The translations under genes and the position numbers were made by a program. The notes under the pieces were generated by a model. It made no database searches and had not been told where the DNA came from. It was given only the letters and a program-made list of their open reading frames with translations. Source: CAVWTN01 sp963757945 (GTDB lineage Bacteria > Vulcanimicrobiota > Vulcanimicrobiia > Vulcanimicrobiales > Vulcanimicrobiaceae). From it: 64,000 nt of DNA. How positions within the stretch are numbered: the stretch's first letter is position 1; each line of letters starts with the position of its first letter. Location of the stretch: the NCBI GenBank assembly GCA_963757945.1, contig CAVWTN010000002.1:806001-870000 (forward strand). Direction: 5' to 3'. This document shows positions 53,266-62,529 of the stretch, one piece after another.

Positions 53266-55410
53266 TCAGACGGTCCGATCTTCGCGCGCGTCGCGCGCCG
53301 TCGAGCGGCCGCCCGCGAGGAACGAGAGCTGCGCGCTGTGCGGGGCGCCGCTCGCAGGCGGACGGCGCACGTACGTTCCGTCGGCCTGAAGCCAGCGCGT
53401 CTGCGCGTCGTCCGCCATCAAAGTCCCGAGGATCTCACCGGTGATGCGGTCGCGCAGCTCGGGGCAGAGGACCGGCACGATCGTCTCGACGCGGCGGTCG
53501 AGATTGCGTCCCATCCAATCGGCGCTGCCGATGTACACTTCGGTCTCGCCGTCGTTCGTGAAGGCGAAGATTCGAGAATGTTCGAGGAAGCGCCCGACGA
53601 GCGAGCGGACGCGAATCGTCTCGCTGACCCCGGGCACGCCCGGGCGCAGCTCGCACAGCCCGCGCACGAGCAGTTCGATCGGGACGCCCGCTTGCGAGGC
53701 GCGATAGAGCGCCTCCATGATCGCCTCGTCGCTGATCGCGTTGAGCTTGGCGATGATGCCGGAGGTGCGACCGGCCTTCGCGTGCTCGATCTCGCGTTCG
53801 ATCAATTGTAAGAAGCGAGCCCGCATGTCGCGCGGTGCGACCAGCAGCTTGTCGTAGACGGCCGCCCGCGTAAAGCCGGTCAACGCGTTGAACAGGCGCG
53901 ATGCGTCGCTGCCGAGTTCGGGCCGGCACGTGAACAGGCTCAAGTCCGTGTAGATGCGAGCCGTCTTCTCGTTGTAGTTGCCGGTCCCGAAATGGACGTA
54001 GCGGCGAATGCCGTCGGGCTCATCGCGCACGATCAAGGTCACCTTCGCGTGGACCTTCAGGCCCGGGACGCTGTAGATGACGTGCGCCCCGACGCGCTCG
54101 AGTTTGCGCGCCCACAGGATGTTGTTCTCTTCGTCGAAGCGCGCCTTGAGTTCGATCAGGGCCGCGACTTGCTTGCCGTTCTCCGCGGCCCGCATCAGCG
54201 CCGAGATGACGGGCGAGGTGCCCGACGTCCGGTAGAGCGTCTGCTTGATCGCCAAGACGCGCGGATCTTCAGCGGCCTCCTCGAGCATCTCCACGACCGG
54301 ATCGAACGATTCGTAGGGGTGATGCAACAGGATGTCGCCCTCGCGGATCGCCGCGAACATATCCTCTGCGAGGTGGATCCTGCGCGGGACGGCCGGCGCG
54401 AACGTCGCGTCGCGCAGTTCCGGACGGTCGAGCAACGCGATCGACCAGAAACCGCTCACGGCGAGCGGACCGTCGACCGCGTAGAGATCCTGCTCTTCGA
54501 GTTCGAGCGATTCGAGCAGGAGCGAGCGCATCGCGCGCGGCATCGCGGCATCGACCTCGAGGCGCACCGGTTCGCCGAAGCGCCGCTTGCGCAACTCGGA
54601 TTCGATCGCGCTGATCAGGTCGTCGGCTTCGTCTTCCTGAATGTCGAGATCGGCATCTCGGGTGACGCGGAAGCAATACGATCGCAGGACCTCGACGCCG
54701 GGGAACAGCGCGTTCAGGTTGTGCGCGATCACGTCCTCGAGCAGCACGAAGTGCGCTTCACCCCACGGCGAGGCGAGCGGGACGAAGCGCGGCAGGCTCG
54801 AGGGAACTTTTACGCGCGCAAAATGCTCGACCGGACCGTGCGGGGTCTCTTCGCGAACCTCGACGCCCAGCGATAGCGAGAGGTTCGAGATATAAGGAAA
54901 CGGATGGGTCCGGTCGACGGCGAGCGGAGTGAGCACCGGGTAGACGCGCTCGACGAACGTACGGCGCAATTCTTCCCGCGCCGATTCCGAGAGGCGCTCG
55001 TAGCGCAGGATCCTGATGCCGTTGCGCGCCAGCTCGGGCAGCAGCACCTCGCGCAAGAGCTTTTCCTGCCGTTCGAGGGAGGGGCGCAAGCGTGCCGAGA
55101 TCGCGCGCAGTTGCTCCGCCGGCAGGCGCCCGTCGACCGAGCGCTTGTGCACGTCCGCGTCGAGCTGCTGTTTGAGCCCGGCGACGCGGATCATGAAGTA
55201 TTCGTCGAGGTTCGTTCCGTAGATCGCGATGAACTTGACTCGTTCCAGCAGGGGGTTGCGATCGTCGAAGGCTTCCTCGAGAACACGGTCGTTGAAGGCG
55301 AGCCAAGAGAGCTCCCGGCTGAAGTACAGCGACGGATCGTCGAGCGGGGGCGGCGGGACCGTCAGCGACGTTGGAACCCTGGAGGAGCCTGTGTCCGACC
55401 GAACGAGCAT
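53266..55410 (-). CDS. ppk1: Polyphosphate kinase 1
   Basis: The enzyme makes long-chain polyphosphate from ATP. The 714-residue protein has the four PPK1 domains: N-terminal SLYFSRELSWLAFNDRVLEE, head domain, and two PLD-like catalytic domains with SVPGLKVHAKVTLI (phospho-His, about residue 452) and FLEHSRIFAF (second catalytic His, about 610). The length is normal. It is divergent from the OpuC-like operon with only 37 bp between starts. Confidence 0.94.
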   Translation of the reverse strand: MLVRSDTGSSRVPTSLTVPPPPLDDPSLYFSRELSWLAFNDRVLEEAFDDRNPLLERVKFIAIYGTNLDEYFMIRVAGLKQQLDADVHKRSVDGRLPAEQLRAISARLRPSLERQEKLLREVLLPELARNGIRILRYERLSESAREELRRTFVERVYPVLTPLAVDRTHPFPYISNLSLSLGVEVREETPHGPVEHFARVKVPSSLPRFVPLASPWGEAHFVLLEDVIAHNLNALFPGVEVLRSYCFRVTRDADLDIQEDEADDLISAIESELRKRRFGEPVRLEVDAAMPRAMRSLLLESLELEEQDLYAVDGPLAVSGFWSIALLDRPELRDATFAPAVPRRIHLAEDMFAAIREGDILLHHPYESFDPVVEMLEEAAEDPRVLAIKQTLYRTSGTSPVISALMRAAENGKQVAALIELKARFDEENNILWARKLERVGAHVIYSVPGLKVHAKVTLIVRDEPDGIRRYVHFGTGNYNEKTARIYTDLSLFTCRPELGSDASRLFNALTGFTRAAVYDKLLVAPRDMRARFLQLIEREIEHAKAGRTSGIIAKLNAISDEAIMEALYRASQAGVPIELLVRGLCELRPGVPGVSETIRVRSLVGRFLEHSRIFAFTNDGETEVYIGSADWMGRNLDRRVETIVPVLCPELRDRITGEILGTLMADDAQTRWLQADGTYVRRPPASGAPHSAQLSFLAGGRSTARDAREDRTV

Positions 55411-55447
55411 GACCGGCCTATTCTCTCATGGCTGAGGTAAGTCCGAA

Positions 55448-56068
55448 GTGAGCGGCGGGACCCTCGATTTCGCGATCCATCTGCGCGATCATTTGATCCT
55501 GTGCTGCGCGGCGCTCGCGGCGGCCCTGGCCGTGGGGCTGCCGGTGGGGTCTTGGCTCTCGCGCGCGGGGCCCGCCCGGGGTCCCGTCCTCGGCGCGATC
55601 GCGACCGCGCGGGTCGTCCCAAGCCTGGCCGTGCTCGCCTTCATGCTGCCGATCCTGGGGATCGGGTTCGCGCCGGCGCTCGCCGCGCTCGTTCTCTTGG
55701 CCATTCCGCCGATCGTCATCAATACCGATATCGGCATGCGAACGGTCGGGGCCGCACTACAGGACGCCGCGCGAGGCCTGGGGATGAGCGACGCGCAGAT
55801 CCGCCGCCGAATCGATTGGCCGCTCGCCCTGCCGATCGTCATCGCCGGCGTGCGGACCGCAACGGTCGAGGTGATCGCAAGCGCGACGCTCGCCGCCTTC
55901 ATCGGCGGAGGCGGGCTCGGCGAATTCATCGTGAACGGTCTCGCCGCCAACGACGTCGGGGAGCTGCTCGAAGGGGCACTCGGCGTTGCGGCGCTGGCAC
56001 TCGCCGCAGAATGGGCTTTGGGCCGGGCGCAAGTCTTGGCGACCCGCACGCGGAAAGCGGCGGCATGA
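55448..56068 (+). CDS. Quaternary-amine ABC importer permease 1 (OpuCB/ProW-like)
   Basis: The 206-residue protein uses a GTG start and has five or six membrane helices. The EAA coupling loop is DAARGLGMSDAQIRRRIDWP, followed by IASATLAAFIGGGGLGEFIVNGLA, as in osmoprotectant importers. It belongs to a four-gene set, permease, binding protein, ATPase, permease, in which every junction overlaps or is within a few bases. The binding protein overlaps its stop (ATGA). Confidence 0.87.
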   Translation: MSGGTLDFAIHLRDHLILCCAALAAALAVGLPVGSWLSRAGPARGPVLGAIATARVVPSLAVLAFMLPILGIGFAPALAALVLLAIPPIVINTDIGMRTVGAALQDAARGLGMSDAQIRRRIDWPLALPIVIAGVRTATVEVIASATLAAFIGGGGLGEFIVNGLAANDVGELLEGALGVAALALAAEWALGRAQVLATRTRKAAA

Positions 56069-56949
56069 ATCGACGCACGGCTCTCGGACTGGTCGCCTCG
56101 ACGTCGCTGCTCGCGGGATGCGGCGTAGGGCGGCCGCGCGAACGGCTGATCGTCGGCTCCAAGAACTTCACCGAGGAGCTGCTGCTGGGCGAACTCTATG
56201 CCCAGCTGCTCGAGCACTACGATTTCCGAATCACGCGCAAGCTGAACCTGGGGGGCACGCAGGTCGCGATGGCGGCGCTGCGGCGCGGCGATATCGATCT
56301 CTACCCGGAATACACCGGGACGGCGCTGATCACCGAACTGAAACTGAAGCCGACCGGCGACGCCGCCGCGACCTATCGAACCGTGCGCGACGCATACGCG
56401 CGCGATTACGATCTGATCTGGCTCGACCCGGCGCCGATGAACAACACGCAAGCGCTTGCGACGACGCAAGAGATCGCCGAGAAATATTCGATCTTCACGC
56501 TCAGCGATCTGAGCCGGGCCGCACCCAAGCTGCGGCTCGGCGCGATCCCTGAGTTCACGAAGCGCGAAGACGGCTTGCCGGGGCTGCAAAAAGCATACGG
56601 CGGCTTCAATTTTCACGACGTCAAGCTATTCGATATCGCGCTGCGCTACCGGGCTCTGAAGGCCGGCAGCGTCGACGTCGTCGTCGCCTTCGGGACCGAC
56701 GGGCAGATCTTGGCGGATTCGCTCGTCGTCTTCGAGGACGACAAGCACTTCTGGCCGGTCTACCAAGTCGCGCCCGTCGTGCGGCGGGAGGCGCTCGATC
56801 GCTTTCCGGGGCTCGCGACCCACCTCAACGGGCTCAGCGAACGGTTGACCGACAAGACGATGCGCGAGTTGAACTACGCGATCGACGGCGGGAAGCAAGA
56901 ACCGGCCGCCGTCGCCCACGACTTCCTCACGGGCATCGGGTTCGTTTGA
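56065..56949 (+). CDS. Quaternary-amine ABC importer binding lipoprotein (OpuCC-like)
   Basis: The 294-residue protein has a short lipoprotein signal with Cys19 (VASTSLLAGC), followed by a type II binding-protein fold. Family motifs are VGSKNFTEELLLGELYAQLL, LGGTQVAMAALRRGDIDLYP with EYTGT, and PAPMNNTQALA. OpuC-type proteins bind glycine betaine, choline or carnitine; EgtU-type relatives bind ergothioneine. The presence of egtD nearby raises the second option. It overlaps the genes on both sides by four bases. Confidence 0.87.
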   Translation: MNRRTALGLVASTSLLAGCGVGRPRERLIVGSKNFTEELLLGELYAQLLEHYDFRITRKLNLGGTQVAMAALRRGDIDLYPEYTGTALITELKLKPTGDAAATYRTVRDAYARDYDLIWLDPAPMNNTQALATTQEIAEKYSIFTLSDLSRAAPKLRLGAIPEFTKREDGLPGLQKAYGGFNFHDVKLFDIALRYRALKAGSVDVVVAFGTDGQILADSLVVFEDDKHFWPVYQVAPVVRREALDRFPGLATHLNGLSERLTDKTMRELNYAIDGGKQEPAAVAHDFLTGIGFV

Positions 56950-57902
56950 GCGGCGCGAGCGTCCGGATTCGGGGGCTCGCCGTCCGCTATCCCGGCAGCG
57001 CCGCGGCGGCGCTCGACGGCATCGATCTGACGCTCGCGCCGGGCGAATTCGCGGTCGTGCTCGGGCCTTCGGGTTGCGGAAAGAGCACGCTGCTGCGCAC
57101 GATCAACCGGCTCGTCGAACCGGATGCAGGCTCGATCGAGATCGACGGCCGCAACGTGCGCGACGGCCCGGCGACCGAACTGCGGCGCGGAATCGGCTAC
57201 GTGATCCAAGCGATCGGACTCTTTCCGCACATGAGCGTCGCAGAGAACGTCGCAATCGTGCCGGAGTTGCTGGGCTGGAGCCGTGCCGAGATCGCGGCGC
57301 GCGTCGACGAACTGCTCGCACTCGTTGCGCTCGATCCCGCGACCTACCGCGACCGGCGCCCGAACGAGCTTTCCGGGGGGCAGCAACAACGCGTCGGGGT
57401 CGCGCGCGCGCTCGCGGCCCGGCCGCCCTTGCTGCTGATGGACGAACCCTTCGGTGCCGTCGATGCCGTCGTGCGCACGTCGCTGCAGGACGAAATGCGC
57501 CGGATCCAGCGCACGCTGGGCACGACGATCCTCTTCGTGACGCACGACGTGGACGAGGCGCTGCATCTCGCCGATCGCCTGGTGATCCTCTCGGCGGGGC
57601 GCGTCGTGCAAGAAGCCGCACCGCTCGAAACGCTGATCCGCCCCGCGACGCCCTACGTCGTCGAGTTGCTCCAGACCCGCGACGTGCTGCAACGCGCCGA
57701 TCTGATGCCGGCGCGGCTCGCGGCGCAACCGGATGCGCCCGCCGGCGGCGGCTCGATCTCCGCGGACCTCCCGCTGCGCGAGGCGCTCAACGCGCTGCTC
57801 GCGGGCCCGAATCGCCTTGACGTCGTCGACGCCGGGAAACGGATCGGCTCGCTCGACTTCGAGGACATCCGTCGCGCGCTCGGCGCGGACCGCAAGGCCT
57901 AG
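56946..57902 (+). CDS. Quaternary-amine ABC importer ATPase (OpuCA/ProV-like)
   Basis: The 318-residue protein starts at TTG 56946 in a TTGA overlap. Walker A is GPSGCGKST, Q-loop YVIQAIGLFPHM, signature LSGGQQQRVGVARAL, Walker B LLLMDEPFGAVD and H-loop FVTHDVDEAL. About 80 residues after the ABC domain resemble a single reduced regulatory (CBS-like) unit. It energises the two permeases. Confidence 0.9.
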   Translation: MSGASVRIRGLAVRYPGSAAAALDGIDLTLAPGEFAVVLGPSGCGKSTLLRTINRLVEPDAGSIEIDGRNVRDGPATELRRGIGYVIQAIGLFPHMSVAENVAIVPELLGWSRAEIAARVDELLALVALDPATYRDRRPNELSGGQQQRVGVARALAARPPLLLMDEPFGAVDAVVRTSLQDEMRRIQRTLGTTILFVTHDVDEALHLADRLVILSAGRVVQEAAPLETLIRPATPYVVELLQTRDVLQRADLMPARLAAQPDAPAGGGSISADLPLREALNALLAGPNRLDVVDAGKRIGSLDFEDIRRALGADRKA

Positions 57903-57912
57903 GACGCCGGCC

Positions 57913-58563
57913 GTGCAGTATCTCGCGAGCCACGCGGCCTTCGTGCTCGAACTGCTCGGCCAGCACGTCGCGCTGACCGGCGGCGCGCTCGCAATCGCCG
58001 CCGCGATCGCGCTGCCGCTCGGCGCCTACGCCGCGCACCGTCCGCGGCTCGGCGGCGCGCTGCTCGCGGCGCTCGGCGTCGTGTACACGATTCCGAGCCT
58101 CGCGCTCTTCGCGCTCTTGATCCCGCTGCTCGGGCTCGGCGTCCCGACGGCGCTCGTGGTGCTGGCGATCTACGCGCAGATGATCCTCGTCCGCAACGTG
58201 GTCGCGGGACTCGCGGGCGTTCCGCCGGAGCTGATCGATGCGGCACGCGGGCTGGGCATGACCGCGGGGCAGAGCTTCCGGCGCGTCGAGTTGCCGCAAG
58301 CGCTCCCGGTCATCGTCAGCGGCGTGCGAATCGCCGTCGTGTCGACGATCGCAATCGCAAATCTGGCCGCGTGGATCGACGCCGGCGGGCTCGGCGTGCT
58401 GCTTTTCGACGGCTTGCGCACCGACGACAACACCAAGCTCGCGATCGGCGCGGGCGCGTCGGCCGGGCTTGCGATCGCGGCCGATTTCGCGTTGCGCGCC
58501 GTCGAGAGGACCGCGCAACGGCGGGCCGGCCGTTTCAGCGAGGAGGCGCCGCGACTCCCGTGA
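57913..58563 (+). CDS. Quaternary-amine ABC importer permease 2 (OpuCD-like)
   Basis: The 216-residue protein starts at GTG 57913 with five or six helices and the coupling loop DAARGLGMTAGQSFRRVELP. It resembles permease 1. The four-gene operon ends here, with the last 29 bp overlapping the convergent peptidase C26 gene. Confidence 0.86.
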   Translation: MQYLASHAAFVLELLGQHVALTGGALAIAAAIALPLGAYAAHRPRLGGALLAALGVVYTIPSLALFALLIPLLGLGVPTALVVLAIYAQMILVRNVVAGLAGVPPELIDAARGLGMTAGQSFRRVELPQALPVIVSGVRIAVVSTIAIANLAAWIDAGGLGVLLFDGLRTDDNTKLAIGAGASAGLAIAADFALRAVERTAQRRAGRFSEEAPRLP

Positions 58564-59296
58564 GGTGCCGCTCCGCGGCATGCACCAGCGCGCCGAACAG
58601 ATTGGCGCTGACCGGATCGTCCGCGACGAGGATCTCGGGATGCCACTGCACGCAAAAATAGAACGGATGCGCGAACGTGGGCTCGAGCGCCTCGATCGTG
58701 CCGTCGGGCGTCCGAGCGACCGCGCGCCACTGCGCCGCGAGCGTGCGGACGGCTTGATGGTGCAGCGAGTTCGAAAGGAATCGCTCGGATCCGGCCAGCC
58801 GCGCGAACGCGCTCGCCGGCTCGACCTGGATCAGGTGGCCGGGCATGTAGTCTTCCCGTTCGCGGCCGTCCTCTTTGACTTGCTGGTGATGCAGCGTGTA
58901 GCGCGCGCCGAGAAATGCGGGCAGATCTTCGATCAGGGTGCCGCCGAAGGCGACGTTGACGACCTGCAATCCGCGGCAGATCGCAAGCGTCGGCACGGCG
59001 CGTTCTCGCACCGCGTGCGCGAGCGCGAGTTCGAAGGCATCGCGCGCCGGATCCGGCGAATCGACGCTCGGCAAACGCTCGCCGCCGTAGAGCGCGGGAT
59101 CGAGATCGCGTCCCCCGCTGAAGATGACGCCGCCGCAGCGCGTGAGTTCCGCGTCGAGCGTCGCCACGTCGTTGACGAAGAAGAACGGATCGCCGCCGAA
59201 CGCGCGGACCGCGCGCGCGTACGTCTCCGCCGGGCCGACCGGGCCGAAATCGCGATCGTTGCGATAGGATGTCGTGATGCCGATCGGGGCGCCCAT
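58535..59296 (-). CDS. Peptidase C26 / gamma-glutamyl hydrolase family protein
   Basis: This class I glutamine-amidotransferase-fold hydrolase has 253 residues. The nucleophile is Cys107 in LAICRGLQVVNVAFGG; the catalytic His and Glu are in CVQWHPE. PuuD-like enzymes hydrolyse gamma-glutamyl-GABA and other gamma-glutamyl bonds. The gene lies 55 bp downstream of egtD on the same strand, so it may remove gamma-glutamate from an ergothioneine intermediate, the role of EgtC in mycobacteria. That is an inference from position. Confidence 0.86.
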   Translation of the reverse strand: MGAPIGITTSYRNDRDFGPVGPAETYARAVRAFGGDPFFFVNDVATLDAELTRCGGVIFSGGRDLDPALYGGERLPSVDSPDPARDAFELALAHAVRERAVPTLAICRGLQVVNVAFGGTLIEDLPAFLGARYTLHHQQVKEDGREREDYMPGHLIQVEPASAFARLAGSERFLSNSLHHQAVRTLAAQWRAVARTPDGTIEALEPTFAHPFYFCVQWHPEILVADDPVSANLFGALVHAAERHLTGVAAPPR

Positions 59297-59351
59297 CCCG
59301 AAATCTTGGCGCGCCGCCGCGCGGCCCCTTGCGGCCGGGCCCGGCTCGCGC

Positions 59352-60341
59352 TCAGGCGCGAACGAGCAAGCCGACCAGGAACCGCCCCCCGCGGTCGGAC
59401 CAGTCGCGGGTCATGCGAAAGCCGGTCTCGCTCGCCAGTGCGATCAGATCTTCAATGGAGAACTTGTACGACGACTCCGTGTGAATCGGTTCGCCTGCCG
59501 CGAAAGCGTACTCGCGCTCGAGCAGATCGATCCTCACGCGTTGCGCCTTCTTCGAGATGAGCTGCGACTCGACGCTGCCGCGCTCGACGTCGTAGTGGGC
59601 CGCGAAATCGAAGGCGCGCACGTCGAAATGGCCGCCGAGTTCGCGATTGATCCGCGCCAGCAGGTTCCGGTTGAACGCCGCGGTCACGCCGGTCGGATCG
59701 TCGTAGGCCGCTTCATGCACGCGCGCCTCCTTCTTCAAATCGGCGCCGAGCAGCAGCGCGTCGCCGGGGTTGAAAGCGCCGGCGATCGCGTGCAACAGCC
59801 GGCGCGCTTGGACCGGCGCGTAATTGCCGATGTTCGAGCCCAGGAACAGCACGAGCGCCCGGCGTTGCGGTTCGATGCGGCGCGCGGCGAGCACCTCGAA
59901 ATAATCGCTCGCATACGCGCTGACCGAGAGACGATCGTACGACGCGAGCAAGGTCTTCACCGAGGCCGCGAGCGCGCCCGCCGAGATGTCGATCGGATGG
60001 TAGACGAGATCGTCTTGCAGCCGCAGAATCGCCTCGATCAGCAAGCGCGTCTTCTGCCCGCTCCCGCTGCCGAGTTCGATCAATTCGATCGGCTCCCCGA
60101 GCGCGCCCACGATGTCGGCCGCGTGCGCATCGAAGATCTCACGCTCGTTGCGGGTGAGATCGTACTCCGGCAAGTGACAGATCGCCTCGAAAATCGCCGA
60201 ACCTAGATCGTCGTAGAAATACTTCGGCAAGAGGCGCTTGGGATCGCCGTCCAGGCCGGCACGCACGTCTTCCGCGAACGACGCCGCGCGAGCGGTGCCG
60301 GGCGAGCGATAGAGGAGGAAACGATCGGCAATGAGAGCCAA
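59352..60341 (-). CDS. egtD: L-histidine N-alpha-methyltransferase (EgtD-like)
   Basis: The enzyme trimethylates histidine to hercynine, the first step to ergothioneine. The protein has 329 residues from TTG 60341, or 344 from TTG 60386. It starts with the PKYFYDDLGSAIFEAICHLP and EYDLTRNE substrate loop, then the SAM motif LGSGSGQKTRLLIEA, PIDISAGAL, FLGSNIGNY and the C-terminal IHTESSYKFSIEDLIALA that closes the histidine site. No egtB or egtE is within the window. It is divergent from the dienelactone-hydrolase-like gene. Confidence 0.9.
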   Translation of the reverse strand: MALIADRFLLYRSPGTARAASFAEDVRAGLDGDPKRLLPKYFYDDLGSAIFEAICHLPEYDLTRNEREIFDAHAADIVGALGEPIELIELGSGSGQKTRLLIEAILRLQDDLVYHPIDISAGALAASVKTLLASYDRLSVSAYASDYFEVLAARRIEPQRRALVLFLGSNIGNYAPVQARRLLHAIAGAFNPGDALLLGADLKKEARVHEAAYDDPTGVTAAFNRNLLARINRELGGHFDVRAFDFAAHYDVERGSVESQLISKKAQRVRIDLLEREYAFAAGEPIHTESSYKFSIEDLIALASETGFRMTRDWSDRGGRFLVGLLVRA

Positions 60342-60391
60342 GTCGGCACCTTCCGTTCCGGCGAAGCCGCGGTCGCAAAGGAGCAAGCGAA

Positions 60392-61120
60392 GTGCAGAGC
60401 CAGGATATCACGATCGAGATCGACGGGCGGCCGATGCCGGCGTATCTGTCCCGCCCGGCGGGCGACGGCGCGCTGCCGGCCGTTATCGTGCTGCAAGAAA
60501 TCTTCGGCGTCAATACCGAGGTGCGGCGGATCAGCGACTTGCTCGCCGGCTCCGGCTACGTCGCGCTGGCGCCCAATTACTACTACCGCACCCATCCCGA
60601 CCTAAACGAGCCCTACACGCCCGCCGGCCTGGAAGTGGGCTTTGCCGCGGCCCGCCAAGTGACCAAGGCGAATCTGCGCCGCGACGTCGCCGCCGCGATC
60701 GACTGGCTGGACGCTCAACCGTTCGTCGTCCACGGGAAGATCGCGACCTGGGGCTTCTGCTTCGGCGGAACGGTCGCGTTCGTGACCGCGACGCTCCCGG
60801 GCCTGGCCTGCGCGGTTTCGTTTTACGGCGGCAGCATCGCCGCACCACTTCCCGACGGCGAGCCCGAAGCGCTCGCCGACGCCGCCGACCTGCGCGCGCC
60901 GATCCTGTTGGCTTTCGGGGGCCTGGACGAACACATCCCGGCCGCCGCCGTCACGCGCATCTCGAACGCGCTCGCGGCCGCGGGCAAACGCTTCGAGATC
61001 CAAATCTATCCGAACGTCGGGCACGCGTTCTTCCGCGACAGCAGCGAGAACCTCAGCGCAGCTGAAGTCGCGGACGCCTGGGATCGCGTGCAGGCGTTCC
61101 TCGCGCGAAACTTCGCCTAG
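60392..61120 (+). CDS. Dienelactone hydrolase family protein
   Basis: The 242-residue alpha/beta hydrolase uses GTG 60392. The catalytic triad is Cys123 in GFCFGG, Asp in FGGLDEHIP and His in NVGHAFF, with Glu36 in LQEIFGV. It fits carboxymethylenebutenolidase-type enzymes, but no other chlorocatechol gene is near, so the physiological substrate is unknown. It is convergent with the transglycosylase by 4 bp. Confidence 0.88.
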   Translation: MQSQDITIEIDGRPMPAYLSRPAGDGALPAVIVLQEIFGVNTEVRRISDLLAGSGYVALAPNYYYRTHPDLNEPYTPAGLEVGFAAARQVTKANLRRDVAAAIDWLDAQPFVVHGKIATWGFCFGGTVAFVTATLPGLACAVSFYGGSIAAPLPDGEPEALADAADLRAPILLAFGGLDEHIPAAAVTRISNALAAAGKRFEIQIYPNVGHAFFRDSSENLSAAEVADAWDRVQAFLARNFA

Positions 61121-61815
61121 AACGCCGCGGGCGCGCGCGCGGGCCTGCCGCTCGCGTCCCGCTCGATGCGCGACCAGCGATCGTAGATGTCCGCGATGTA
61201 CTCACGTGTTTCGCTATACGGAGGAACTCCGCCGTAGCGCGCCACGGCACCCGGTCCCGCGTTGTAAGCGGCAAGCGCAGCAGCGTACGGATCCGCGTAG
61301 ACGCCGCCGTAGGCGTTCGCATATCGCGCCAACAGGCGCGCGGCGCCGCCGACGGCATCCCGCCAATCGAAGGGATCGACGCCTTCGCTGGCCGCGGTTG
61401 GGAGCGTGAATTGCGCGATGCCGGCCGCCCCCGCGCTCGAGAGCGCGCCCGGATCGAAGGCGGATTCTTGGAGCAGCGTCGCGCAGAAAAAGCCGTACGG
61501 GAGCCCTTGCGCGCGTGCCGCCGCGATCGCATGGGCCGCGAATTCCAAAGCCTGTGTCGGGCCGACGCGCCGGTTCGCGCGCATGATCGAGCGGGCGACG
61601 GCCGTGACCGGCGGCGCGGGCGACGGAGCATCGAAGACGAACCGAGCCCCGGCGAGCCCGGTCCGGGGCGGCACCCCCGGCCCCGCGAGGACCGCCTGGC
61701 GGAGCCGTTCCAGCCGGACCGCCGCGACGAGGCCGGCCTGCGTTTCCTCATCCAAAGGCGGCGCAACCGGGCCGCCGCAGGCCGCGAGTGCAACCAGCAC
61801 GACGGCCCCGAGCAT
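61117..61815 (-). CDS. Lytic transglycosylase lipoprotein (SLT domain)
   Basis: The 232-residue protein starts at ATG 61815 with a lipoprotein signal (VVLVALAAC, Cys13). The SLT fold has the catalytic Glu117 in ATLLQESAFDPGA, then SSAGAAGIAQFTLPTA and AALAAYNAGPGAVARYGG, and ends with TREYIADIYDRW. It cuts peptidoglycan glycan strands from the outer-membrane side. A longer reading frame upstream is ignored because the lipobox defines the N-terminus. Confidence 0.88.
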   Translation of the reverse strand: MLGAVVLVALAACGGPVAPPLDEETQAGLVAAVRLERLRQAVLAGPGVPPRTGLAGARFVFDAPSPAPPVTAVARSIMRANRRVGPTQALEFAAHAIAAARAQGLPYGFFCATLLQESAFDPGALSSAGAAGIAQFTLPTAASEGVDPFDWRDAVGGAARLLARYANAYGGVYADPYAAALAAYNAGPGAVARYGGVPPYSETREYIADIYDRWSRIERDASGRPARAPAAF

Positions 61816-61953
61816 CTTGCGAGCGAGCCGCAGGCCCTTTCCGGCGGCGCTTGCCTGCGGAAGGGGACTTCGACGGAGCGGAGCAATTCGCGAGAGTGGT
61901 GCTTCCCGGGAGATGGCTGTCAATGTGCGCTCGGTTAGAGTGGTAACGGCGTC

Positions 61954-62499
61954 GTGCTGATGTTTTGCGCAGCGGTCGTCGCCGTATTGCTCGTGGGCGA
62001 CTTCGCTTCCACGTTCTTCTATCACGTTCCGCAGCACATCTGGGGCAAGCTCCACCTCCGCACGCACCACGATCGCAGCCGCTCGTATTGGGATCACGCG
62101 GTGCTCTCGCGCGACCCGGGCGTCCTGCTCGACGGCTTCTTCGGTGCGGTGCCGTACCTCTTCACGGCGGCCGTCGCCTGGCAGCTTTCCCCGGCCGGCG
62201 CCCTCGCGGGGCTTGCTTTGGGCCAGTTGCACGTCTGGTGGCGGCACACGAGCGAGCTCGGCTGGCGGACGCCGGCGCCGCTCGCGCGCGCGGCCCGGAT
62301 GCTGGGCATCGTGCTGCCTGAGGATCACAACGAGCATCATCTGAATCCGGAGGTCGAGTTCGGCGACCTCTTCCGCTTTTACGATGCGCCCGCACGGGCG
62401 GTGATCGGCAAGGCTCGCGCCGCGATGCGTCGCCGCCGACAAGTAATGAAACGCCTCGAACGGCGCCGCGCCTTTCGTGGCGTCAGCGGCGCTCGGTAG
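61954..62499 (+). CDS. Fatty-acid-hydroxylase / sterol-desaturase-like membrane protein
   Basis: The protein has 181 residues from GTG 61954; ATG 61960 is an alternative. His clusters HVPQHIWGKLHLRTHH, WWRHTSE and DHNEHHLNP match the di-iron site of the fatty acid hydroxylase superfamily, with about four helices. It is shorter than most members. It may hydroxylate or desaturate a lipid acyl chain or carotenoid. A lipid glycosyltransferase follows 30 bp downstream. Confidence 0.75.
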   Translation: MLMFCAAVVAVLLVGDFASTFFYHVPQHIWGKLHLRTHHDRSRSYWDHAVLSRDPGVLLDGFFGAVPYLFTAAVAWQLSPAGALAGLALGQLHVWWRHTSELGWRTPAPLARAARMLGIVLPEDHNEHHLNPEVEFGDLFRFYDAPARAVIGKARAAMRRRRQVMKRLERRRAFRGVSGAR

Positions 62500-62529
62500 A
62501 GCGGCGGGACCAAGAGTGGGCAATCCAGT

